Below, in pieces: positions 7,281 through 13,390 of a stretch of DNA of 14,516 nucleotides (the first letter of the stretch is position 1; the number at the start of each line of letters is the position of its first letter). The DNA comes from RUG12395 sp045541735 (GTDB lineage: Bacteria; Bacillota; Clostridia; Oscillospirales; CAG-272). The stretch lies in NCBI GenBank assembly GCA_045541735.1, contig JAZQJQ010000048.1, positions 1-14,516 on the forward strand. The letters are read 5' to 3'. The position numbers and the translations under genes are program-made. The notes beneath the pieces are model-generated. The model saw nothing but the letters and a program-made list of their open reading frames with translations. It searched no databases and was not told where the DNA came from.

Positions 7281-7284
7281 GTTT

Positions 7285-7307
7285 AAAAAACCGGGAAAAA
7301 ATCCTGG
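7285..7307 (-). terminator. Probable terminator after the ABC exporter operon
   Basis: Read on the minus strand, CCAGGA (7307-7302) pairs with TCCCGG (7296-7291) with one A-C mismatch, followed by six T (7290-7285). The stem is short and imperfect, but it lies right after the stop at 7313, where an operon end is expected. Read on the plus strand the mismatch becomes a G-U pair. Confidence 0.5.
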
Positions 7308-7312
7308 ATTTT

Positions 7313-9223
7313 TTATTCCAATTCAAACGCTCCGGTATAAAGACGGTAATACGTTCCCTTTTCCTCAATGAGCTTGTCGTGATTACCGCGCTCGATTATC
7401 TTACCGTGATCGAGTACCATGATAACGTCAGAGTTCATAATAGTAGAGAGACGGTGTGCGATAACGAATACAGTACGCCCCTTCATAAGACTGTCCATGC
7501 CGCGCGAAACTATCGCCTCGGTACGTGTATCTATGGAAGAGGTTGCCTCGTCAAGTATCATAACGGGCGGGTCGGCTACTGCTGCACGCGCAATGGCAAT
7601 AAGCTGGCGCTGACCCTGCGAGAGATTTGCACCGTTGCTTGTAAGCATGGTGTTATATCCCTTAGGCAAACGGGCAATGAAGTCATCCGCGCCCGCAAGC
7701 TTCGCTGCATCGCGGCATTCTTCATCCGTCGCATCAAGTCTTCCGTAGCGGATATTATCAAGCACCGTACCGGTAAACAGATTGGTATCCTGCAAAACTA
7801 TGCCGAGCGATCGGCGCAGATCCGCCTTTTTTATTTTATTTATGTTTATACCGTCATAACGCACCTTGCCGTCCGCAATATCGTAGAAACGGTTGATAAG
7901 GTTTGTTATGGTGGTCTTTCCGGCACCCGTAGCGCCGACAAAAGCAACCTTCTGACCGGGCTCAGCATATACGGTAACGTCGGTAAGCACCTGTTTTTCC
8001 CCGTCGTAGGAGAAATCGACCTCCGTAAGGCGAACGTCTCCGGCAAGTCTGGTGTAGGTGGTGGTACCGTCGCTGTGGGGATGCTTCCACGCCCAGATGC
8101 CCGTACGCTCTGTGCATTCCTCAAGCTCGCCGTTTGCGTTTTCCTTAGCGTTTACAAGCGTAACGTATCCGTCGTCCACCTCAGGCTTCTCATCCATAAG
8201 CGTGAATATACGTTCTGCGCCCGCAAGCGCCATTACAACGGAGTTTATCTGCTGGGAAAGCTGGTTTACGTTACCCGTAAACTGCTTGGTCATATTAAGG
8301 AATGGAACAACAACGCTGATACCGAGTGCCTGCCCGGAAAGGCTGACGTTCGGGGCGTGCGTTACGAGCAAGAGACCGCCGATAAGCGCGGTGAGCACGT
8401 AAAGCAGGTTTCCGATGTTCATTATAATTGGTCCAAGGGTGTTTGCATACGCATTTGCGCGGTAGCCGTCTTGATAGAGACCTTCGTTGAGCTTTTCAAA
8501 ATCAGCCTCGCTTACCTGCTCATGGCAAAACACCTTAACAACGCGCTGACCCGTCATCATTTCCTGAACGAAGCCCTCTGCCTTACCCATTGCCTTTTGC
8601 TGGCGTACAAAGTACTTTGCAGAGCCTCCGCCCACAGTGCCAGAGACCTTTATCATTACAAGCACTCCGCAAACAACGAGAAGCGTGAGCCAAAGCGAGT
8701 AGTAGAGCATTATCGAGAACACGACAAGCACCACAGCTCCTGCCTTGATAAGCGTGGGTATTGACTGCGAGATAAGCTGGCGCAACGTGTCGATATCATT
8801 GGTATAATGGCTCATTATATCGCCGTGGCGATGTGTATCAAAATACTTAACGGGCAGATTCTGCATCTTTTCGAACATTGCGCAACGCATCTTGGATAGG
8901 AACCCCTGCGTAATGTATGCCATCATCTGCGTATAAGCGATAGTAGATGAAACACTGAGTACGTAAAGGGTGACAAGCAGGATCATAACGGGTATAAGCT
9001 CTGTTCTTGCAGATACCCAATCGCCGCTCACGACCCATTTTTCGATTATTTCAATTACCTTTTTTGTAAAGAGCGACGGTATTGCGGAAACCCCTGCAGA
9101 GAACAGTATGCAGATTCCCGTGACGGGAACAAGGACGGGATAGAAGTTAAAAAGCATTTTAATGACCCTGCCAAGCTTTTTGAAATCTATCTTACGGGGC
9201 GGCATTTTTTCATTCTTCTTCAT
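7313..9223 (-). CDS. ABC exporter half-transporter, subunit with canonical Walker B (second gene of heterodimer)
   Basis: The 636-residue product is a type IV exporter-fold half-transporter: a six-segment membrane domain (about 15-340) fused to an ATPase domain (about 390-636). Motifs are Walker A GATGAGKTT (Lys436), signature NLSQGQ (533-538, Gln in place of the usual Gly), Walker B VMILDEATS with catalytic Glu559, and switch His590 in IAHRL. A linker insertion of about 45 residues (GELEECTERTGIWAWKHPHS...) sits between the two domains and resembles one seen in related Firmicutes exporters. The start at 9223 is chosen because AGGGGAGGT lies 7 bases upstream; a longer in-frame form from 9319 would lack such a site. 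It overlaps the end of the first gene by 14 bases, so its ribosome binding site lies inside that gene. Likely a lipid, peptide or drug exporter; the substrate is unknown. Confidence 0.92.
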   Translation of the reverse strand: MKKNEKMPPRKIDFKKLGRVIKMLFNFYPVLVPVTGICILFSAGVSAIPSLFTKKVIEIIEKWVVSGDWVSARTELIPVMILLVTLYVLSVSSTIAYTQMMAYITQGFLSKMRCAMFEKMQNLPVKYFDTHRHGDIMSHYTNDIDTLRQLISQSIPTLIKAGAVVLVVFSIMLYYSLWLTLLVVCGVLVMIKVSGTVGGGSAKYFVRQQKAMGKAEGFVQEMMTGQRVVKVFCHEQVSEADFEKLNEGLYQDGYRANAYANTLGPIIMNIGNLLYVLTALIGGLLLVTHAPNVSLSGQALGISVVVPFLNMTKQFTGNVNQLSQQINSVVMALAGAERIFTLMDEKPEVDDGYVTLVNAKENANGELEECTERTGIWAWKHPHSDGTTTYTRLAGDVRLTEVDFSYDGEKQVLTDVTVYAEPGQKVAFVGATGAGKTTITNLINRFYDIADGKVRYDGININKIKKADLRRSLGIVLQDTNLFTGTVLDNIRYGRLDATDEECRDAAKLAGADDFIARLPKGYNTMLTSNGANLSQGQRQLIAIARAAVADPPVMILDEATSSIDTRTEAIVSRGMDSLMKGRTVFVIAHRLSTIMNSDVIMVLDHGKIIERGNHDKLIEEKGTYYRLYTGAFELE

Positions 9224-10958
9224 TCTGTTTACCTCCCCTCGTCTGCTGTTCGTAAACCTCACGGTATATGGTACTCGTCTCGAGCAGCTCTGCGTGAGTG
9301 CCAACCGCTGTAACGGCACCGTTATCCATTACGATTATCTTGTCTGCGTTCTCAACCGACGAGATACGCTGTGCAATGATTATCTTTGTAGTAGTAGGTA
9401 TGTATTCCGCAAAGCCGCGGCGAATAAGCGCATCGGTCTTTGTGTCAACAGCGCTTGTTGAATCGTCGAGAATAAGTATCTTCGGCTTTTTAAGAAGCGC
9501 CCGGGCAATGCATAGGCGCTGCTTCTGACCGCCGCTCACGTTGCTTCCTCCCTGCTCTATCATCGTATCGTAGCCATCGGGGAAAGCGGAAACAAAATCG
9601 TGCGCTTGCGCAAGCTTACATGCCGCAACCAGCTCCTCGTCGCTTGCATCCTTGTTTCCCCAGCGGAGATTTTCTTTTATGGTGCCGGAGAAGAGAAGGT
9701 TTTTCTGAAGAACGACTGCCACTCCGTCGCGAAGTGCCTGCAAATCGTACTCTCTGACATCTGTTCCGCCTACCTTTACGGTACCCTCGCTCGCATCGTA
9801 AAGACGGGAGATAAGCTGAACAAGTGTAGATTTACCCGAGCCGGTTCCGCCTATGATACCTACAGTCTCGCCCGAATTGATCTTAACGCAAACGTCCGAG
9901 AGCGCGTATTTTTCCGCTTCTGCGGAATATTTGAAGCTGACAGCATCAAACTCCACGGAACCGTCTTTTATCTCAAAAACGGGGTCTGCGGGATTTGTTA
10001 TAGCAGGCTCCTCGCACAGCACCTCATCAATACGGCGTGCGCTTTCCGCAGATATGGTTATCATAACGTATATCATGGAAAGCATCATAAGAGACATCAG
10101 CACCTGCATACCGTATGTAAGCATTGCAGACAGCTGACCTACGTCTATGGTGCTGCCTGAACTTGAAACGATAAGATGGGCTCCGACAAACATAACGAAC
10201 ACCATATTGAAGTAGACACAAAACTGCATCAATGGGTCGTTAAACGCAACGATACGCTCCGCCTTGGTGAAATCGCGGCGGATGTTATCGGATGCCTCGG
10301 CAAACTTCTTTTTTTCGTGCTCCTCGCGCACAAAGCCTTTGACAACGCGCATAGCCGCTACGTTTTCCTCTATGGATTCGTTAAGCTTATCGTACTTACG
10401 GAAAACGGAACGGAACGCGGGCATTGCCTTCTTTGCGATAATCAGAAGTCCCGCAACGAGAATCGGGATAACGATAACGAACAGCATCGCAAGCGGTCCG
10501 CCCATAATGAACGCCATAATAACGGAGAATATGAGCATCATCGGACTGCGGATAGCACCTCTGATTATCATCATAAAGCTCATCTGCACGTTTCCGACGT
10601 CCGTCGTCATACGGGTGACGAGCGATGCACTGGAGAACCTGTCGATATTCTCGAATGAAAACGTTTGTATCTTCCCGAAGATAGAGCGGCGGAGATTTTT
10701 TGCAAATCCTGCAGAGGCCCTTGCCGCAGAAAAGGATGCCGCCCAGCCAAAACAAAGGGAAACAACCGCCATCAAAAGCAGTATAAGTCCGCGGCGGACT
10801 ATATCGTTAAGTCCGCAGCCGTCTTTAATGTCGTTGATAAGATTGGAAATAATGAACGGCATAAGGCATTCGATTATCGCCTCTCCCATAATGAAGATCG
10901 GTGTAAGGATAGCGGGGCGCTTGTATTCCCCGATACACCGAGCAAGCCTTTTGAGCAT
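9210..10958 (-). CDS. ABC exporter half-transporter, subunit with degenerate ATP site (first gene of heterodimer)
   Basis: The 582-residue product has a membrane domain (six segments, about 15-320) followed by an ATPase domain. Motifs are Walker A GGTGSGKST (Lys376), canonical signature NVSGGQ (473-478), and Walker B ILILDDSTSAVD, in which Asp499 replaces the catalytic Glu. IIAQRIS follows, with Gln530 in place of the switch His. These are the standard deviations of the degenerate-site subunit in heterodimeric exporters (TM287/288, BmrCD and LmrCD type). The partner gene overlaps by 14 bases and carries the complementary set. AAGGAAG precedes the ATG at 10958, and a good promoter lies about 35 bases upstream. 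The family is multidrug, peptide or lipid export; no substrate-specific neighbour is present. Confidence 0.92.
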   Translation of the reverse strand: MLKRLARCIGEYKRPAILTPIFIMGEAIIECLMPFIISNLINDIKDGCGLNDIVRRGLILLLMAVVSLCFGWAASFSAARASAGFAKNLRRSIFGKIQTFSFENIDRFSSASLVTRMTTDVGNVQMSFMMIIRGAIRSPMMLIFSVIMAFIMGGPLAMLFVIVIPILVAGLLIIAKKAMPAFRSVFRKYDKLNESIEENVAAMRVVKGFVREEHEKKKFAEASDNIRRDFTKAERIVAFNDPLMQFCVYFNMVFVMFVGAHLIVSSSGSTIDVGQLSAMLTYGMQVLMSLMMLSMIYVMITISAESARRIDEVLCEEPAITNPADPVFEIKDGSVEFDAVSFKYSAEAEKYALSDVCVKINSGETVGIIGGTGSGKSTLVQLISRLYDASEGTVKVGGTDVREYDLQALRDGVAVVLQKNLLFSGTIKENLRWGNKDASDEELVAACKLAQAHDFVSAFPDGYDTMIEQGGSNVSGGQKQRLCIARALLKKPKILILDDSTSAVDTKTDALIRRGFAEYIPTTTKIIIAQRISSVENADKIIVMDNGAVTAVGTHAELLETSTIYREVYEQQTRGGKQNEEE

Positions 10959-10990
10959 TTTCTCACTTCCTTAAAAATTGTATCTATATA

Positions 10991-11019
10991 ATTATACTAC
11001 TACCGATCGGCATAATCAA
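10991..11019 (-). promoter_or_regulatory. Promoter of the ABC exporter operon, with palindrome in the spacer
   Basis: On the minus strand there is TTGATT (11019-11014), a 17-base spacer, then a perfect TATAAT (10996-10991). Transcription would begin near 10984, leaving a leader of about 26 bases. The spacer contains the 8-bp palindrome CCGATCGG (11003-11010), which could be a regulator site. Confidence 0.7.
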
Positions 11020-11033
11020 TATTTGAAGATAAC

Positions 11034-11058
11034 AAAAAAGCTCCTTTCGGAGCTTTTT
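11034..11058. terminator. Intrinsic terminator after argH (can act both ways)
   Basis: A 10-bp stem (11035-11044 with 11049-11058; AAAAAGCTCC on the left) closes a four-base loop. Read in the argH direction it has a GAAA tetraloop and ends in six T. It lies just beyond the argH stop and insulates the exporter promoter from argH transcription. Confidence 0.9.
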
Positions 11059-11061
11059 ATT

Positions 11062-12441
11062 TTATATTTTTTTGATCTCGTTTTTAACGAAAACGATTTG
11101 AGCGGCGACACTTTCAACAGAGGTTCCGCCCTCGCTTATACGCTTGGCAACACAAGTTTCAAGCGATATCTCGTTATACAGGCTGTCATCAAACAGCTCG
11201 CTGTGTGCGCGGTAGCTATCAAGGGGCATTTCCTCAAGCACACATCCCTTTTCAATACACTCGGCAACTATCTTACCGGATATCTTATACGCACTGCGGA
11301 AGGGCATACCCTTCTTCACAAGGTAATCGGCAAGGTCGGTAGCATTGATAAAACCCGTCTGTGCCGCCTTTTTCATATTATCGGTGCGCACCTTCATAGT
11401 GCCGACCATTCCGCAGAATACCTCAAGACACATCTTTACGGTATCACACGCATCGAATACGCCCTCCTTATCCTCCTGCATATCCTTGTTGTAAGCAAGG
11501 GGAAGCCCTTTCAAGGTGGTGAGCAATGCCATAAGATCACCGTACACCCTGCCGGTCTTGCCTCTGACAAGCTCTGCCATATCGGGGTTTTTCTTCTGCG
11601 GCATAATGGAGGAGCCGGTGGAGAACGTATCGGAAAGCTCGATGAACTTAAACTCCCAGCTCGACCAGAGAATTATCTCCTCGGAAAAACGGGAAAGATG
11701 CATCATAAGCACGGCAATATCGCTCATAAGCTCGGCGCAGAAATCTCTGTCTGAAACTCCGTCAAGAGAGTTAAGGCAAATTCCGTCAAAACCGAGTCTG
11801 TCCGCTTCAAAGCGGCGGTCGGTATCGTAGGTGGTGCCCGCAAGCGCACAGCAGCCGATCGGGGAAAGATTCATTCTTTTTCTGCAGTCAGCAAGGCGGT
11901 CGGCATCGCGCAAAAGCATCATAGCATAAGCCATAAGATGATGGCCGAAGGTAATGGGCTGCGCCCTCTGCAGATGAGTATATCCCGGCATAATGCTTGC
12001 TTTGTGCTCCTCGGTAACATCGCAAAGAACACCGCAAAGGCGCTTTATAAGCGCGCGGATGGAATCTATCTCGTCTCGGAGATACATTCTGATATCAAGT
12101 GCGACCTGATCGTTGCGGCTTCTTGCGGTGTGGAGCTTTTTACCCACGTCACCGAGGCGCTGAGTGAGCACCTGCTCGACGAACATATGGATATCCTCGC
12201 ACTCCATATCGAAAACGAGTGCTCCGCTTTCAAGGTCATTGAGTATGCTCTCAAGCCCGGCGATAAGCTCGTCTGCCTCATCCTCAGTGATTATATTTCT
12301 GGATGCAAGCATAGCCGCGTGTGCCATGCTGCCCGTAATATCCTGTCTGTACATTCGAGAGTCGAAGCTGATAGACGAATTGAAATCGTCCGCAAGCTTG
12401 TCAACTACTCCGTCTGTCCTGCCGGACCACATTTTTGCCAT
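11062..12441 (-). CDS. argH: Argininosuccinate lyase
   Basis: The 459-residue product is of the normal ArgH length and belongs to the fumarase/aspartase superfamily. It cleaves argininosuccinate to arginine and fumarate, the last step of arginine synthesis, as a cytosolic homotetramer. The N-terminal MAKMWSGRTDG is typical of ArgH. LHTARSRNDQVALDIRMYLR, YTHLQRAQPITFGHHL and the family signature GSSIMPQKKNPD (276-287, containing the catalytic serine region) are all intact. The start is at 12441, with GGAGG five bases upstream. An upstream in-frame ATG at 12453 overlaps that ribosome binding site and is therefore unlikely. argG is not beside it, so the gene is transcribed alone from a consensus promoter overlapped by a candidate arginine-repressor box, and ends at a strong terminator. 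The function is secure. Confidence 0.97.
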   Translation of the reverse strand: MAKMWSGRTDGVVDKLADDFNSSISFDSRMYRQDITGSMAHAAMLASRNIITEDEADELIAGLESILNDLESGALVFDMECEDIHMFVEQVLTQRLGDVGKKLHTARSRNDQVALDIRMYLRDEIDSIRALIKRLCGVLCDVTEEHKASIMPGYTHLQRAQPITFGHHLMAYAMMLLRDADRLADCRKRMNLSPIGCCALAGTTYDTDRRFEADRLGFDGICLNSLDGVSDRDFCAELMSDIAVLMMHLSRFSEEIILWSSWEFKFIELSDTFSTGSSIMPQKKNPDMAELVRGKTGRVYGDLMALLTTLKGLPLAYNKDMQEDKEGVFDACDTVKMCLEVFCGMVGTMKVRTDNMKKAAQTGFINATDLADYLVKKGMPFRSAYKISGKIVAECIEKGCVLEEMPLDSYRAHSELFDDSLYNEISLETCVAKRISEGGTSVESVAAQIVFVKNEIKKI

Positions 12442-12445
12442 AATG

Positions 12446-12451
12446 TCCTCC
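12446..12451 (-). promoter_or_regulatory. Ribosome binding site that decides the argH start
   Basis: GGAGGA on the minus strand lies four bases from the ATG at 12441. The alternative ATG at 12453 forms part of the same ATGGAGGA-like stretch and has no purine-rich site ahead of it, so 12441 is the better start. Confidence 0.75.
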
Positions 12452-12482
12452 AAATGGATTAAGAAAAATAACCATATTAAAC

Positions 12483-12496
12483 TTTATAATTATACA
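12483..12496 (-). promoter_or_regulatory. Candidate ArgR/AhrC operator (ARG box) over the argH -10
   Basis: The minus-strand sequence TGTATAATTATAAA fits the arginine-repressor half-box consensus TGNATWWWWATNCA at all but one fixed position. It covers the whole -10 element, the position expected for repression. The match is partly forced by the AT-rich -10, and only one box is visible. Confidence 0.45.
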
Positions 12497-12517
12497 ACCG
12501 CAAGAGTTGTTTGTCAA
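12489..12517 (-). promoter_or_regulatory. Consensus sigma-A promoter of argH
   Basis: TTGACA (12517-12512), a 17-base spacer and TATAAT (12494-12489) on the minus strand match the consensus at every position. The predicted leader is about 40 bases. A gene with such a strong core promoter is usually controlled by a repressor, in line with the overlapping ARG-box candidate. Confidence 0.85.
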
Positions 12518-12564
12518 TACTCGGATGGCACACGTAGAGTTAAATGCTTTGTTCTGCGTATACG

Positions 12565-12581
12565 ATTCGCCGCAGGCGAAT
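12565..12581. repeat. Small palindrome between the tRNA terminator and the argH promoter
   Basis: ATTCGCC (12565-12571) and GGCGAAT (12575-12581) form a 7-bp perfect stem around GCA. There is no T run, so it is not a terminator. It may be a short repeat unit or part of a structured region. Confidence 0.5.
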
Positions 12582-12589
12582 ATAACTGA

Positions 12590-12615
12590 AAAAAGCACGC
12601 CTAAGCGTGCTTTTT
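12590..12615. terminator. Intrinsic terminator after tRNA-Lys
   Basis: An 11-bp stem (12590-12600 with 12605-12615; GCACGC core) has a CTAA loop and flanking A and T tracts. It begins two bases past the tRNA CCA end in the minus-strand direction, and isolates the tRNA unit from argH. Confidence 0.88.
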
Positions 12616-12616
12616 C

Positions 12617-12692
12617 TGGTGCTCCTGCGGAGAGTCGAACTCCGGACACCTTGATTAAAAGTCAAGTGCTCTACCAACTGAGCTACAGGGGC
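12617..12692 (-). tRNA. tRNA-Lys (anticodon TTT), CCA encoded, with a C-A mismatch in the acceptor stem
   Basis: The minus strand folds as a 76-base tRNA. The acceptor arm is GCCCCTG with CAGGAGC. The D arm is GCTC-AGTTGGTA-GAGC. The anticodon arm is CTTGA-CTTTTAA-TCAAG with anticodon TTT. The variable loop is GTGTC. The T arm is CGGAG-TTCGACT-CTCCG, and ACCA follows, so discriminator A73 and the CCA end are encoded. All stems pair except position 3 (C at 12690) with position 70 (A at 12623). The unit has its own promoter, leader hairpin and terminator. Confidence 0.93.
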
Positions 12693-12695
12693 AAA

Positions 12696-12713
12696 CGCTG
12701 TTCAAAAACAGCG
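12696..12713 (-). other. Hairpin in the tRNA-Lys leader
   Basis: CGCTGTT and AACAGCG (12707-12713 with 12696-12702) form a 7-bp stem around a four-base loop. It ends three bases before the mature 5' end of the tRNA, so it lies in the precursor leader removed by RNase P. Confidence 0.55.
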
Positions 12714-12720
12714 CTCATAT

Positions 12721-12749
12721 ATGTTAGCACAAAGATTTTATTTTGTCAA
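12721..12749 (-). promoter_or_regulatory. Promoter of tRNA-Lys
   Basis: On the minus strand there is a perfect TTGACA (12749-12744), a 17-base spacer, then TAACAT (12726-12721). Transcription would start near 12714, just ahead of the leader hairpin. Confidence 0.75.
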
Positions 12750-12783
12750 CACTTTAAAGCAAAAAAACGTTCAAAAAGGGGAT

Positions 12784-13152
12784 TTATTCCTCCGTTTCCT
12801 CTTCATCCGAGTCGGCAGGGGCATTTTCCATTATCAACTTGGATATATACGCACCGTGCGCCATAGAATCATCTTCTACGAACGTGAGGGTGGGTGTAAT
12901 GCGAAGATTCAGCTTTTGCGCAAGCACGCGTCTGAGATATCCCGTAGCGCTTGCAAGCCCCTTTGCCGCCTCTGCCTTATCGCCTCCGTAAACGGAGTAA
13001 AATATCCTCGCGTCTCTAAGATCTGGGGAGACCTGAGCCTCGGTAATGCTTATCATGCAATCGGTAACACGAGGGTCCTTTACGTCGCGCAATGCAACGG
13101 AAAGCTCCTCTCTTACCGCATCGTTTATTCGTGCTCTTCTGTAAGAAGCCAT
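12784..13152 (-). CDS. rbfA: Ribosome-binding factor A
   Basis: The 122-residue product matches the length of RbfA, a KH-like fold protein that binds the 30S subunit and helps the 3' and 5' parts of 16S rRNA mature, notably in the cold. The N-terminal helix is SYRRARINDAVREELSVAL. It is followed by VKDPRVTDCMISITEAQVSPDLRDARIFYSVYG, the family core. TPTLTFVEDDSMAHGAYISKLI is the C-terminal RbfA pattern, and an acidic tail (DSDEEETEE) ends the protein. The ATG at 13152 has only a weak AGGT upstream. It has its own promoter and is not next to nusA or infB, with which rbfA is usually clustered. It is divergent from the ParB-family gene. Confidence 0.95.
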   Translation of the reverse strand: MASYRRARINDAVREELSVALRDVKDPRVTDCMISITEAQVSPDLRDARIFYSVYGGDKAEAAKGLASATGYLRRVLAQKLNLRITPTLTFVEDDSMAHGAYISKLIMENAPADSDEEETEE

Positions 13153-13185
13153 AATCTGTACCTATTCTTTCTTATTATCCTCTAT

Positions 13186-13214
13186 ATTTTACCCCAGATA
13201 GGAAAAAATATCAA
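13186..13214 (-). promoter_or_regulatory. Candidate promoter of rbfA
   Basis: On the minus strand there is TTGATA (13214-13209), a 17-base spacer, then TAAAAT (13191-13186). The leader to the ATG at 13152 would be about 27 bases. Confidence 0.65.
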
Positions 13215-13339
13215 TAGCTTTTGAAAGAATTAAGCAAAATCGACCTATACCGAAGCAAACATCCCCGCGGCGACATAAATACGCAAAAATAGAACCTGAA
13301 CGCCCACACGCTTTGAGCAAATTCGCACCGCGCCGAGGG

Positions 13340-13345
13340 TATAAT
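13340..13345 (+). promoter_or_regulatory. Possible -10 element for the ParB-family gene
   Basis: A perfect TATAAT lies 45 bases ahead of the ATG, but no good -35 stands at 16-18 bases; TTGAGC at 13313-13318 is 21 bases away. A 6-bp inverted repeat, TTCGCA (13322-13327) and TGCGAA (13352-13357), brackets the box and might bind a regulator. The rest of the gap from 13215 to 13320 shows nothing I can name. Confidence 0.35.
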
Positions 13346-13390
13346 TGAAAATGCGAAGCAAAAAAACAGAAAACCGCGGAGGTTAACAAA

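Noticed and set aside
7285..7302. Possible Noc-binding or parS-like site around CCGGGAAA
   Set aside because: Only one half resembles the Noc-site consensus; the other side is a plain A run. The sequence is better explained as the exporter terminator.
7379..8764. Long open frame (461 codons) on the plus strand opposite the ABC exporter subunit
   Set aside because: It lies wholly antisense to a clear ABC transporter gene, its translation is rich in Cys/His/Arg with no recognisable domain, and it has no ribosome binding site. It is a codon-usage shadow.
12442..12700. T-box or other riboswitch upstream of argH
   Set aside because: The hairpins there are the tRNA-Lys with its terminator and one small palindrome. 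No specifier loop or T-box sequence is present, and the argH leader itself is only about 40 bases.
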